A stretch of DNA of 64,000 bases from Candidatus Kapaibacterium sp. (GCA_023957315.1 JAMLHE010000014.1:1-64000), one strand, 5' to 3'; positions 18,065 to 27,973 are shown, counted from the stretch's first letter. The notes: generated from the sequence alone by a model not told the origin. Made by a program: numbers and translations.

Positions 18065-20326
18065 ATGAAGATCAACCGTCAAGAAGCTCTTGACTACCAC
18101 AGCATGGGTAGAAAGGGCAAAATTGAAGTTATCACAACTAAACCAACTGCAACTCAACGAGATTTGTCTTTGGCATATTCGCCGGGAGTAGCCGAACCCT
18201 GTCGCGAAATATTCGAGAATCCGGAAGATGTGTTCAAATATACAGCAAAGGGTAACTTAGTGGCTGTAATTTCCAACGGCACTGCCGTTTTGGGATTAGG
18301 CGATTTGGGAGCTATGGGCGGAAAGCCTGTAATGGAAGGCAAAGGAGTATTATTCAAAGTATTTGCTGATATTGATGTTTTTGATATTGAAATTGAATCT
18401 AAAAATGTTGAAGAAATTATCAGGACTGTCGAGCTAATTTCGCCAACTTTTGGTGGGATAAATCTTGAAGACATCAAAGGTCCCGAATGTTTTGTAATCG
18501 AAGAAGCACTCAAGAAAAAATTGGATATTCCGGTTTTTCATGACGACCAACACGGTACAGCTATCATAAGTGGTGCGGCATTATTGAATGCCGTCGAAAT
18601 AGTCGGCAAAAAACTTGAAGACATTAAAGTAGTTTATAATGGAGCCGGTGCATCCGGTGTTGCATGTGCAAAATTCCACATCAGTTTGGGTGTAAATCCA
18701 AAGAATGTTTTGATGTGCGATTCAAAGGGTGTGATTTACAAAGGCAGAACTTCCGGCATGAACGAATATAAGGAAGAATTTGCAATTGAAACCGATGCTC
18801 GCACACTCGAAGAAGCATTTGTCGGCGCTGATGTTTTTGTCGGATTATCTCAAGCTGATTGCGTTACACAAGAAATGCTCGTTTCGATGAACGACAATCC
18901 GATTGTGTTTGCGATGGCAAATCCTGACCCGGAAATAAGCTACGAACTTGCAATTGCTGCCCGAAAAGATTTAATCATGGCAACAGGAAGGTCTGATTAT
19001 CCAAATCAAGTCAATAACGTGCTCGGATTTCCCTTCATTTTCCGCGGTGCATTGGACGTACATGCCAGAGCAATCAACGAAGAAATGAAACAAGCTGCTG
19101 CTTATGCTTTAGCCGAACTTGCTAAGGAAGACGTCCCCGATAGCGTCAAAAGAGTTTATAACGTTGACACAATGTCATTCGGACCTGATTATATTATTCC
19201 CAAACCATTTGACCCGCGTGTATTGACAAGAGTTGCTCCCGCAGTCGCGAAAGCTGCTATGGATACAGGCGTAGCAAGACATGACATCGAAGATTTTGAT
19301 AAATATCGCCAAGAACTTGAAGTCAGAATGGGACGCTCTTTCGAAATTATGCATAGTATCTACCAAAAGGCAAAACGTACACCTAAGCGAATTGTATTCC
19401 CCGAAGGCGAAAATCCGAAAATTATCCAAGCTGCTATCATGAGTTTGGAAATGAAAATTGCTACACCAATTTTACTCGGAGACAAAACAGCAATTCAAGA
19501 ATTTTGTGATGAACATGGCTATGATTTAAGCGGCATAGAAATTATCAATCCTAAAGATTTTGCAGAGTTTGAAAAATATACCGAAGAATTTTACAAAATT
19601 CGCCAACGAAAAGGTGTTACTCGAGTCGCTGCAAGAGGAATTTTGCTGAATCAACCGAACTACTTCGGTGCAATGATGGTTAAACTCGGCGATGCTGACG
19701 GCATGGTTTCCGGATTGACTACGCATTATCCTCAGACAATTCGTCCGGCATTACAAGTCGTCGGCAAAAAAGATGAATATTCTGTCGTATCGGGTTTGTA
19801 TGTTGTATCAACAAAAACTAATACTTATTTCCTTTCCGACACTACAGTAAACATCGAACCGACCGGACAACATATATCCGATATTACTTTACAAGCAGCA
19901 AATTTTGTAAAACATTTCAACATTACACCAAGAGTAGCATTGCTATCTTACAGTAATTTCGGTTCTGCAGAAGGCGAAATTCCCAAGAAAATGCGCGAAG
20001 CGTTGAAAATCACTAAACAACGTGACCCCGAATTGATGATTGATGGTGAAATGCAAGCAGACACTGCAGTCGTTTCGTCAATCATCGAGTCCACTTTTCA
20101 ATTCTCTAAATTGAAGAGAGCAGCAAACGTGCTTGTATTCCCAAATCTTGCAGCCGGTAATATTGCTTACAAATTGCTTCATAGAATTGGCGGAGCTCAC
20201 GTTTTAGGACCGGTACTTCTCGGACTAAATAAACCAATCAGCGTTTTACAACGAGGTGATGATATCAGTCAAATTATTGATATGATTGCAATAACTGTTG
20301 TTGATGCGCAAGAAAAGGGTGATTAA
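18065..20326 (+). CDS. maeB: NADP-dependent malic enzyme fused to phosphotransacetylase-like domain
   Basis: 753 residues, the usual size for MaeB. The malic enzyme part (about 1-425) shows SLAYSPGVAEPCREI, the metal/substrate region VFHDDQHGTAIISGAALLNA and the cofactor loop YNGAGASGVACAKF. The C-terminal part (about 430-753) is a Pta-like domain beginning RIVFPEGENPKI, with a regulatory role in other MaeB enzymes (acetyl-CoA sensing). It oxidatively decarboxylates malate to pyruvate, giving NADPH. The ATG at 18065 has GGAG seven bases upstream. A strong terminator (20373-20405) follows and runs into the 3' end of the convergent kinase gene. Confidence 0.96.
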   Translation: MKINRQEALDYHSMGRKGKIEVITTKPTATQRDLSLAYSPGVAEPCREIFENPEDVFKYTAKGNLVAVISNGTAVLGLGDLGAMGGKPVMEGKGVLFKVFADIDVFDIEIESKNVEEIIRTVELISPTFGGINLEDIKGPECFVIEEALKKKLDIPVFHDDQHGTAIISGAALLNAVEIVGKKLEDIKVVYNGAGASGVACAKFHISLGVNPKNVLMCDSKGVIYKGRTSGMNEYKEEFAIETDARTLEEAFVGADVFVGLSQADCVTQEMLVSMNDNPIVFAMANPDPEISYELAIAARKDLIMATGRSDYPNQVNNVLGFPFIFRGALDVHARAINEEMKQAAAYALAELAKEDVPDSVKRVYNVDTMSFGPDYIIPKPFDPRVLTRVAPAVAKAAMDTGVARHDIEDFDKYRQELEVRMGRSFEIMHSIYQKAKRTPKRIVFPEGENPKIIQAAIMSLEMKIATPILLGDKTAIQEFCDEHGYDLSGIEIINPKDFAEFEKYTEEFYKIRQRKGVTRVAARGILLNQPNYFGAMMVKLGDADGMVSGLTTHYPQTIRPALQVVGKKDEYSVVSGLYVVSTKTNTYFLSDTTVNIEPTGQHISDITLQAANFVKHFNITPRVALLSYSNFGSAEGEIPKKMREALKITKQRDPELMIDGEMQADTAVVSSIIESTFQFSKLKRAANVLVFPNLAAGNIAYKLLHRIGGAHVLGPVLLGLNKPISVLQRGDDISQIIDMIAITVVDAQEKGD

Positions 20327-20353
20327 TTATTAGTACTTGATAAATCTGATGTG

Positions 20354-22576
20354 TTAATGTAATTGCTGAATGGAGCCACTCTCAATAGGGTGGCTCATTT
20401 TTTTGTTATGGTCGTGTAATTTGAGTGTAAAATGGAATTTGGTGAATTCGTATAGCGCACTTTCAGCCCAAATTCTACCATCGTTTTTCTCGACAAATTC
20501 ACGGCAGATAATCAAACCTAATCCTGAGCCTTGCTCACCCTGAGTACCTTTCTTGGATTTTTGCTGAGTAATGCGGAACAAACGATTCAATGTTTTCTTG
20601 TCCATACCCAATCCATTATCTTCGATTGTTATACAAATTTTATCGTCTTGTCCTGTTATTGCACTACTGCTAATGCGAACTACTCCACCGGTATCTGTGA
20701 ATTTAATTGCATTGGATAATAAATTTCTAACTACGGTATCTATCATATTGTAATCAAAATACGCTAAAATATCATCATCTACATCATTGATTATAGTGAT
20801 TTTCTTAGTAGTAACTTGTTCGCGTACTAATTCAAGGTTGTTTTCGATTAATTTATGTATTTCATGGGCAGCAGGAGAGAAATGAATCAGTCCGCGCTGA
20901 CTCCTTGACCATGTGAGCAAATTTTCCAAAAGCAAGAATAATTTTTTTGAAGAATCCTGAATCATCAAGACGAAATCTCGTTTCTCATTTTCAGTTAAAT
21001 CGGGGAAGTTATCGTGCAACAAATCGGACAAATTTTTGAAAGAACCCACAGCATTACGCAAATCGTGCGATAATACGGAGAACAATTTATCCTTAGTGTT
21101 GTTTAAATTTTCTAACTGAATATTCTTTTTGATTAATTCCTTGTTGTTTTGTTCTAATTTTTTCTCTGAAACGACCAATTTATCGTTAGTTTCAGTCAGG
21201 TCTTTATTTTTTTCTTTGAGCAATTCAGCGAAATTTTTACGCATACTATTTTGTCGAACATAGAAAATAGTAAGTACGATAAATACAGTTGCAAGAAGAA
21301 TGACCAACAATAACTGCAAATTTCTTTGAGATAATTCCGCTTCAATCAATCTGGCTTCTTTTTCCAAATCTTCAATAGTCTTTACTTTCTCGCTCATTCT
21401 TATATTCAATTCGGCATTTTCGATTGACCTCATCAAATAGTTTCTGAATAGCGAATCATTCATATTTCTATATTCTTTGAGATACTTGAAAGCCATAGCC
21501 TGATTGCCGGATGATTCGTAAAAATCACTAATCTTACGAGCAATAAACATACTGTTGAATATCAGAGAATTATCTTTCGATATCTTATATGCTTTCATTA
21601 AATATTGATATGCATTTGAACTGTATTTTTTATCGGACAATGCTTGGGCAAATTTTTCGAGAGATTTGACTAATGCCGTGAAATTCGAAGTTTTGGAATA
21701 TAGTTTTTCAGCTTCTGCAATATCTTCAATGGCTTTGTTTTGCTCGCCCAATGAAACGTACAATAAAGCTCTTTCTGTATATGCTTCGGCTTTTGTCATA
21801 GAGTTGGAAGTCAATTGCAAAGGGTCAGCTGATTTCTCTATGTTTTTATTTGTAAAAATCGAATCGTAATACAAAAATGCTTTGCCATGATGTTTGAGTT
21901 TTCCTTGGTTACGTGCCAGATGTCTGTATGCTTTATTGATTTGCAAGGGGTCATTGAGTTTACGTCTTATTTCGAGTGCAAGTTCAAATTCTTCAACTGC
22001 TTTAGTATTTTTGCCCATTCTCTCATAAGCCAAACCCATGTTAGCCAAAGATTGGGCTAAACCAATGATTTTAGGAATATTCGCTTTAGAAGTATCATTT
22101 ATATCTGTATTAAAACCCTGATACGCCTGTATATAATAATCAATTGCTTTGTTAAATTGGCGGTAATCATAGTAAATATGTCCAATTTCGGAGTAGTTGC
22201 TGTAAATTGAAAGCGAATCGTCGGCATCGTTATAAAATTTCTCACTCAAAAGCAAAAATTTCAAAGCATTTTCAGGTGAAAACATTGCCCGATGGTATTT
22301 GCCCAACCACGAATACATCATACCGTAGTAGTGGCTTCTGCCGGCAAAAACATTGTTGTTGATTAGCTTTTCGATAAATCCGATGCCGGACTTTGGGTCT
22401 GATAATTCGTAGAAGTTGGAAATATAGTCAATAGTTTCAAAAAGTTCAGCATCGAATTTCCCTGCGGCGATTGACTTCTCTATTACAGAATTCAAACTGT
22501 CAAGAGTCTGTTGCTCAGCACGAGCAACAGTTGCAGTTAATAGCACTAAAAATATTAGGCAGATTCTATTCAACAA
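20354..22576 (-). CDS. TPR-containing membrane sensor histidine kinase
   Basis: 740 residues. No ATG is available at the N-terminus; a TTG at 22576 preceded by GGGG (seven bases) fits the start and gives a signal peptide ending near TVARAEQQ. Periplasmic TPR repeats (about 90-380, e.g. NMGLAYERMGKNTKAVEEFE) are followed by a membrane helix (about 420-441), a coiled coil, a HisKA domain (H-box FSVLSHDLRN) and a HATPase domain (NLLSNAIKF, EDNGLGM, GSGLGL). It is an inner-membrane kinase of the type common in Bacteroidota; no response regulator is adjacent, so partner and signal are unknown. Its last 17 or so codons contain the malic enzyme terminator. Confidence 0.9.
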   Translation of the reverse strand: MLNRICLIFLVLLTATVARAEQQTLDSLNSVIEKSIAAGKFDAELFETIDYISNFYELSDPKSGIGFIEKLINNNVFAGRSHYYGMMYSWLGKYHRAMFSPENALKFLLLSEKFYNDADDSLSIYSNYSEIGHIYYDYRQFNKAIDYYIQAYQGFNTDINDTSKANIPKIIGLAQSLANMGLAYERMGKNTKAVEEFELALEIRRKLNDPLQINKAYRHLARNQGKLKHHGKAFLYYDSIFTNKNIEKSADPLQLTSNSMTKAEAYTERALLYVSLGEQNKAIEDIAEAEKLYSKTSNFTALVKSLEKFAQALSDKKYSSNAYQYLMKAYKISKDNSLIFNSMFIARKISDFYESSGNQAMAFKYLKEYRNMNDSLFRNYLMRSIENAELNIRMSEKVKTIEDLEKEARLIEAELSQRNLQLLLVILLATVFIVLTIFYVRQNSMRKNFAELLKEKNKDLTETNDKLVVSEKKLEQNNKELIKKNIQLENLNNTKDKLFSVLSHDLRNAVGSFKNLSDLLHDNFPDLTENEKRDFVLMIQDSSKKLFLLLENLLTWSRSQRGLIHFSPAAHEIHKLIENNLELVREQVTTKKITIINDVDDDILAYFDYNMIDTVVRNLLSNAIKFTDTGGVVRISSSAITGQDDKICITIEDNGLGMDKKTLNRLFRITQQKSKKGTQGEQGSGLGLIICREFVEKNDGRIWAESALYEFTKFHFTLKLHDHNKKMSHPIESGSIQQLH
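20373..20405 (+). terminator. Rho-independent terminator of the malic enzyme gene
   Basis: GAGCCAC-TCTCAATAG-GGTGGCTC followed by ATTTTTTT on the plus strand. It begins 47 bp beyond the malic enzyme stop and lies within the last codons of the convergent histidine kinase gene. Confidence 0.85.
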
Positions 22577-22711
22577 TTGACAACCCCAATTAATGAAATT
22601 TCATCATTTTAATAAATAACTTAACAGTTTATTTTCAAAAAACGATATATACATTATACAAAGATGCAAAGAAAAAATCAATTTATCAAATATTTATGAT
22701 AAAAAATTCAT

Positions 22712-23245
22712 TTATTGCATGTCCCCATATTTTTCAGGATAAGGAGGTAGTGGTAATGTCTCGGGAACGCCCATCAATGGGAAGTCCTTGCGTAAAGGGT
22801 AGATTGGTTCGCCGGTTTCGGGGTCAACATAATCTTCAGGCATATAAAAGCGTCTAAGGTCGGGATGCCCATCGAATATAATCCCATACATATCATAAGT
22901 TTCGCGTTCGTACCAATCGGCACTCTTCCATATTTCTACCACTGACGGTATATGTATGTCCTTTTCTGTCACCGGCACTTTCAATCTCAATCTATCTGCA
23001 TATTTAAGTGAGTATAGAAAATATACCACTTCAAAACGATGAGGGCGTTGTTTGAGCCAATCTATCGCTGTTACGTCTATTAACAATTCGTACGAAGTAT
23101 CAGGGTTATTCTTTAGCTCATTCGCTACTTCGATAAGATTTTCCCTCTGAATAATCAAAGAAAGTTGGTTCCGATGCTCGTAAATCTCTACGTCTGGAGC
23201 AATATTTTTTACTATTTCAACTATTGTATCTTTGTTGATTGCCAT
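22712..23245 (-). CDS. nuoC: NADH-quinone oxidoreductase subunit C, isolated
   Basis: 177 residues from the ATG at 23245 (MAINKDT), with GGA seven bases upstream; a TTG four codons earlier is a poorer start. The 30-kDa subunit signature is clear: [20 protein letters not shown], then FYMPEDYV and PLRKDFPL. NuoC is part of the peripheral arm of complex I, next to NuoD. Here it stands alone between a histidine kinase and MscS, with no other nuo gene in 64 kb. Its -7 box (TATATTTG, 23284-23277) is back to back with that of mscS. Confidence 0.93.
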   Translation of the reverse strand: MAINKDTIVEIVKNIAPDVEIYEHRNQLSLIIQRENLIEVANELKNNPDTSYELLIDVTAIDWLKQRPHRFEVVYFLYSLKYADRLRLKVPVTEKDIHIPSVVEIWKSADWYERETYDMYGIIFDGHPDLRRFYMPEDYVDPETGEPIYPLRKDFPLMGVPETLPLPPYPEKYGDMQ

Positions 23246-23276
23246 ATCAATTTCCAATTTAGTTTGTACATTTCTT

Positions 23277-23296
23277 CAAATATATTTATAAATTTG
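23277..23296. promoter_or_regulatory. Divergent -7 boxes for nuoC and mscS
   Basis: TATATTTG on the minus strand (23284-23277, about 32 bp before the nuoC ATG) and TAAATTTG on the plus strand (23289-23296, about 49 bp before the mscS ATG) both match TAnnTTTG. A TTTG at 23263-23266 is 22 bp upstream of the mscS box. Confidence 0.45.
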
Positions 23297-23344
23297 TAAA
23301 TGCAATTATGCAAAATAATAAAAAAAAGGATTTAAACATAAAGT

Positions 23345-25015
23345 ATGATTAGAACTTCAAGACAAAAAATACAAAACACGCTTAAGATTACTAAGATTTT
23401 CCAAATTTTCTGCATTCTTCTTATATTTCTTTCCCATATCAATTATAGCAATGCCCAAGATATTACTCCTGTAGAGGAGATACGAAGCTCTTTGGAATCG
23501 CCGTATGATGCTGTTTATACTCATATTCGTTACCTGCAAGATGATATGTACGAACCTGAAATATCTGCTACCACTTTTGATATTAGCGGTTCTTCAGAAG
23601 CTGAAGCAGATGAAATTGCCTTGATGTTGCTCCATATTTATAAATCTAAAAATTTAGATGGCAAACTCGAAAATATTCCCGACGACCCCGATTATATTGA
23701 TTCAGCTTCCGGCAAGCATAAGTATGCACCATTCCCCCAATTTCCGGAGATTTACTTAGTCAAAAAAGGCGATAAGTGGGTTTATTCGCGCGAAACTGTC
23801 CGAAAAATTCCCGAACTTTATGATTCGACTCATTTAATTGACATGACTTCATTTATCGGCGGCTTGTCTGATACTTGGAGCCGAAAATTCATGGGACTTA
23901 AAGTATGGCAATGGGTCGGCGTTGCAATTTTCATCCTTGTCGGAATCATGGTATATTACCTTTTGAAATTCTTCTTTTCGATTTTGCTATTTAGAATGTT
24001 CAGTAAATTTCAGCGAAAAAACCTCTTCCAAAAGTATGTCAAACCAATTTCCGGACCGTTCAGCATTTTCGCAGTGATATTTTTGGTTGATATTTTCTTG
24101 ATTATGCTGCAATTACCGCCCAAATTAGCTTATTACATTTCAGTAACAATCAAGGTTCTTCAACCGATAGTCATCACACTGATGATTTTGAGGATTTCCA
24201 ATTTCATAGGTGATTTGCTCGAACGAATGGCGAGTAAGACGGAAACGAAATTAGACGACCAACTTGTGCCTTTTGCTCGCACAGCAATGAAATTTGTTGT
24301 GCTAATCTTAGGTGTTTTCTACGTTTTGACAAATTTGGGAATTGACATCACCCCATTGCTTGCAGGTGTCTCAATTGGTGGTTTAGCTGTGGCATTAGCC
24401 GCCAAAGATACAGTCCGCAATTTGTTCGGTTCGGTTACAATTTTTGTGGATAGCCCCTTCGAGATAGGGGATTGGATAATATTCGACGGAGTCGAAGGAA
24501 CGGTGGAAGAAGTGGGAGTCCGCTCTACACGTGTTCGCACATTCTATAATTCAGTGATTTCCATTCCAAACGGAAATCTTGCCGATATAAAAATTGATAA
24601 CATGGGGAAGAGGCAATATCGCAGATATGTTTCACGCATTTCGATAACTTACGACACACCACCTGATTTGATAGAAGCATTCGTCAAAGGGCTCCGTAAA
24701 ATTGTAGATGTGCATCCGCATACACGCAAAGATTTTTACCAAATTCATCTTAATGATTTAGGAGATTCGGCTATTGTTGTGCTATTCTATATTTTCTTCG
24801 ATGCACCGGATTGGACAAAGGAATTGGAAGCTCGCCACGAGGTCATCTCCGAAGTCATTCGTTTAGCACACGATTTGGGAGTAAGGTTTGCATTCCCAAC
24901 ACAAACCATTCATATTGAAGATTTCCCCGAGAAACAATCTCTTACTCCATCTTACACCGAAAGCTCAAATGATTTCATGAGCAAGGTCGAAAAACGCAAG
25001 TATTTTTCGAAGTGA
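23345..25015 (+). CDS. MscS family mechanosensitive ion channel
   Basis: 556 residues. An N-terminal signal or anchor helix (about 18-38) leads to a periplasmic domain of roughly 150 residues. Then come membrane helices near 190-215, 235-255, 265-285 and the pore-lining TM3, which has the Gly/Ala pattern LLAGVSIGGLAVALAAKDT. The cytoplasmic beta domain follows (DSPFEIGDWI, VGVRSTRVRTF, ISIPNGNLAD). The family opens under membrane tension on osmotic downshift. It is larger than E. coli MscS (286 residues), more like the YbdG/YnaI type. Divergent from nuoC, transcribed alone; a hairpin lies just after the stop. Confidence 0.92.
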   Translation: MIRTSRQKIQNTLKITKIFQIFCILLIFLSHINYSNAQDITPVEEIRSSLESPYDAVYTHIRYLQDDMYEPEISATTFDISGSSEAEADEIALMLLHIYKSKNLDGKLENIPDDPDYIDSASGKHKYAPFPQFPEIYLVKKGDKWVYSRETVRKIPELYDSTHLIDMTSFIGGLSDTWSRKFMGLKVWQWVGVAIFILVGIMVYYLLKFFFSILLFRMFSKFQRKNLFQKYVKPISGPFSIFAVIFLVDIFLIMLQLPPKLAYYISVTIKVLQPIVITLMILRISNFIGDLLERMASKTETKLDDQLVPFARTAMKFVVLILGVFYVLTNLGIDITPLLAGVSIGGLAVALAAKDTVRNLFGSVTIFVDSPFEIGDWIIFDGVEGTVEEVGVRSTRVRTFYNSVISIPNGNLADIKIDNMGKRQYRRYVSRISITYDTPPDLIEAFVKGLRKIVDVHPHTRKDFYQIHLNDLGDSAIVVLFYIFFDAPDWTKELEARHEVISEVIRLAHDLGVRFAFPTQTIHIEDFPEKQSLTPSYTESSNDFMSKVEKRKYFSK

Positions 25016-25037
25016 GATGAATTAGCATATAACAAAT

Positions 25038-25062
25038 ATGCCACACTTGGTAGGTGTGGCAC
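25038..25062. terminator. Hairpin between convergent mscS and repeat/PKD gene
   Basis: TGCCACAC-TTGGTAG-GTGTGGCA is a perfect 8-bp stem in the 76 bp between two convergent stop codons. No long T-run follows on either strand, so terminator function is only probable. Confidence 0.45.
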
Positions 25063-25091
25063 ATCTTATAAGAGCATTTTGTACATAAGTC

Positions 25092-26753
25092 CTAATTCTC
25101 CGGATATACCAATGTGTCGCTATTAAGTATGAAAATCTGATAACCCTGGCCGGGGAGCATATTGCCTATCATATTGATTTCAAAAGCAGGGTAGTAAACG
25201 TTGCCGAAATTGTCTTTCGCGATTAGAAGATTGTCGTCGTCAGTCAGCGATGCCAATGCAAGCTCAATATCCATGGGACTATCTCGCAGATATGCTATCA
25301 TATTCCAGCCGCTACTCAAATTAATTGTTTCATTTTCGGGGATGATTTGCACTCCGAGTATTGATAGCGTATCTGATTGATTCATATAGACTTGATAGCC
25401 TTGTTTCATATCCCAATCGCCGATGTCGTTGATACCAAAAGCAGGGTAATAAATCTGTCCTGCATTGTTCTTCATTATTACTGTATTATCCCCAATTTCC
25501 GAAAAAATGGAGTCGATATCGAATTCATCGGGAATTACATAGGTCGAAATCATGTTCCAGCCTTGCGAAAGTAGGATTTCGTTTGTGACAAGCGTAATCG
25601 TTACTTGCTCAATCAATGTGTCTTTGATACTTGGAGTTCCACGCGTCAATATTAGCCTTACGTCAAAAGTTCCGCCCTTTTTGTAAACATGAGTAGGATT
25701 AGGCAAAGTTGAAGTATTGCCATCACCAAAATTCCACGAATATTGATAAGCAGCAATTTCAGGAACATCAAAAGTCACGACATTTTTATCAACTACATAA
25801 GAAAAGCTATTTGTGAAGTCAAATGTAATCGGTAAACTCTGGTATCCTGCACTGTCAATAGCATGTATGAAAATTGTCCGATTTCCGATAATATTATCCA
25901 CATCAATATCTTGCTCGATATTTAATTCATAAGCAAGACTATCATGATAATAAATATAGTATTTATCAGTATCTCCATCGAACCAATACTTCAATCCGAG
26001 TAAATAGTTGGAACTGTCAGGCTGTAGAAAGTTAACAGGATTGAAAAAATATTGCCTTAGCGGTGCAATTTGAAAATCAGTATCTGTCCGAAATCTGAAT
26101 CCCAAAGTGTGTAGCCCTTCACATAAATGACTTACATCAATCAATTTTAACAAATCAATCGAATCCGACTCACTTATAGAAATAGTATTTCTATTGTCAA
26201 AATCATCATCAAACCAATAATCATATTCAACTAAACTATAATTTGAGACTGTATCAAATTGATATGGTATCAAAAAGTAAAATGACTCAGGTGGGCTCCA
26301 AATGCCGCCCGAAGATTTGAAACGTTGACGAAAAAAATGGAATCCGGGCAGTAAATGGCTAACATCAATCATTTGGTTCAAAGTTAGAGTATCATCAGCT
26401 TGAACTTCCACGTTTACTCTATTTTCGAAATCATTATTGAACCAATATTCACAGGCAGTTATAGTATTCTCAGTACTGTCCTGGAAATTGTACGGTATCA
26501 AAAAATACGATACAATCGGTGGGCTCCAAATGCCGTTACTGTCCATAAACATCATATGAATAAAATGAAAACCGGGAAGTAATGAATCTATATTCAGTTG
26601 CAATTCAACTTCTGATGTATCAATCGCATCAATATCAATAATAACTCTTTGGCTGAAATCACTATTGAGCCAATATTGGTATTGGACTATTTCATTGCTT
26701 ATTAAAAATTTTGGCAAAAAAGCAATGATAACCGCAATGTAGAACATTTTCAT
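25092..26753 (-). CDS. Secreted repeat/PKD/GWN-domain protein, copy 1
   Basis: 553 residues with a signal peptide (about 1-19). Four repeats of about 73 residues follow (pattern YxYWFNxDFxNR ... DVSHLLPGFHF ... RFKSSGGIWSPPE ... YFLIPY; the fourth is degenerate). Then a PKD domain (YSWNFGDGNTSTLPNPTHVY) and two C-terminal repeats of about 75 residues (LSQGWNMISTYV...YYPAFGINDIG...QGYQVYMNQSDTL and LSSGWNMIAYLR...). No canonical T9SS sorting domain is seen. The ATG follows GGGAGCAG. The beta-helix gene lies upstream, 23 bp away. The C-terminal 40% is nearly identical in DNA to copy 2 (27974-29863). Function unknown; surface or matrix protein is an inference. Confidence 0.85.
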   Translation of the reverse strand: MKMFYIAVIIAFLPKFLISNEIVQYQYWLNSDFSQRVIIDIDAIDTSEVELQLNIDSLLPGFHFIHMMFMDSNGIWSPPIVSYFLIPYNFQDSTENTITACEYWFNNDFENRVNVEVQADDTLTLNQMIDVSHLLPGFHFFRQRFKSSGGIWSPPESFYFLIPYQFDTVSNYSLVEYDYWFDDDFDNRNTISISESDSIDLLKLIDVSHLCEGLHTLGFRFRTDTDFQIAPLRQYFFNPVNFLQPDSSNYLLGLKYWFDGDTDKYYIYYHDSLAYELNIEQDIDVDNIIGNRTIFIHAIDSAGYQSLPITFDFTNSFSYVVDKNVVTFDVPEIAAYQYSWNFGDGNTSTLPNPTHVYKKGGTFDVRLILTRGTPSIKDTLIEQVTITLVTNEILLSQGWNMISTYVIPDEFDIDSIFSEIGDNTVIMKNNAGQIYYPAFGINDIGDWDMKQGYQVYMNQSDTLSILGVQIIPENETINLSSGWNMIAYLRDSPMDIELALASLTDDDNLLIAKDNFGNVYYPAFEINMIGNMLPGQGYQIFILNSDTLVYPEN

Positions 26754-26776
26754 AATTCTGCTCCCATATGTTGGTA

Positions 26777-27790
26777 TTATTTTGTTTGACTTACTGCGGT
26801 TGCATTGACTTGAATCTTACCATCAACCGGATTTCTTGAGACACTGAATTCTTTTATTTGTGGTGTAAAAGGTAATCCATTTTCTTTGAATGGTGAGTCG
26901 CCGCCGTAAATGCCAATATCTTTTCCGTCAGTGCCTGCATCTTTTCCGGGTGAATCTGCATCCAAATGATAATCTGATGTGTATGAAAACTCCGCACAAT
27001 CACTATCCACAAAAATATCGTTACAACTTTGACCTAATATATTGTTATCGCCACTATTTGAGCCCCAATTCACAGTTGCAGACACGAATATACAATTGTT
27101 TATTATGCTTGATGATAAATTCGTGAAATGGTCAGCTTTAGCCCCTGTAAAAATACAATTCTCAATTAATAAATTTTTTGAAGCACCGTATTGAAAATTA
27201 TTATTAGGTCCAATGATATTGTTTACAAAATATATGTTTTGTCCATCAAATCCACCAATGTAATCAATGTAACAGTTCGTGACGACAATGTTCTGTGGAG
27301 CTTTTGCTGAATAAGTAAATAAGGCTTGAATTGCACATTCTTTGATAATATGGTTGGTCGTAGAAACTATTCCCCAAGTGGCTAAGTTTAGTGCCCCAAT
27401 CTTACATCGTAAATAATAATGATGTTTACTGGCACTATTATGTAACAATGTACCATCAATAATTAGTCCTTGAATTACTGTGGAATCATTGTCGCCAGAA
27501 AATGTTATCGAACTGACCCGACTTGTACCCGGGCTAACCGGACTTGAGTTTGGAAAATGTCCAACACCATAAATTGTAAGTCTTTTTGAAATTGTTACGT
27601 TTTCATTCCAATATCCTGCCGGCAAATAAATAGTGGCACCATGATTTGCCGTATTGATTGCAGATTGAAAGGACTCGTGAAGCGAGCTGCCTCCATCAGT
27701 GTTTTCTACTAAAATTCTTCCGATATTTGCCATAAGAATCATGGGGATGAAGACAAACATCGCTATCGAGGTAAAAAGAACATTTTTCAT
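26777..27790 (-). CDS. Secreted right-handed beta-helix protein, copy 1
   Basis: 337 residues from the ATG at 27790: AGGA is six bases before it, while the ATG two codons earlier abuts the AGGA. A signal peptide (about 1-22, ending ILMAN) is followed by a pectate-lyase-like solenoid: GATIYLPAGYWNENVTISKRLTIYG is the typical entry coil (split here by position 35-60), then Asn/Cys-rich coils (NCYIDYIGG, NCIFVSATV). The C-terminus LDADSPGKDAGTDGKDIGIYGG is common at the end of such helices. No polysaccharide lyase catalytic residues are recognisable. It precedes the PKD protein gene by 23 bp; the pair is repeated at 27974-30915. Confidence 0.82.
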   Translation of the reverse strand: MKNVLFTSIAMFVFIPMILMANIGRILVENTDGGSSLHESFQSAINTANHGATIYLPAGYWNENVTISKRLTIYGVGHFPNSSPVSPGTSRVSSITFSGDNDSTVIQGLIIDGTLLHNSASKHHYYLRCKIGALNLATWGIVSTTNHIIKECAIQALFTYSAKAPQNIVVTNCYIDYIGGFDGQNIYFVNNIIGPNNNFQYGASKNLLIENCIFTGAKADHFTNLSSSIINNCIFVSATVNWGSNSGDNNILGQSCNDIFVDSDCAEFSYTSDYHLDADSPGKDAGTDGKDIGIYGGDSPFKENGLPFTPQIKEFSVSRNPVDGKIQVNATAVSQTK

Positions 27791-27911
27791 GGTCATTCCT
27801 GTAAAAATTGTAAAATGATTTATTGTTAAGCCATAATAAACAATCGAAAGAGCATAAGAAAAATAATATGTAACATAGTTATTCTATATGAGAATACCAA
27901 ACAAAATTTTA

Positions 27912-27950
27912 ACAAAAAAAAGTCCCGCAACAATATTGCAGGACTTTTTG
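27912..27950 (-). terminator. Terminator between the two duplicated cassettes
   Basis: AGTCC-GCAA / TTGC-GGACT stem (one mismatch), flanked by A8 on the left and T5 on the right of the plus strand, so it can work in both directions. It lies 24 bp past the stop of the copy-2 PKD gene and separates the cassette transcripts. Confidence 0.75.
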
Positions 27951-27973
27951 TTCAAATATTACTAATCTACAAA

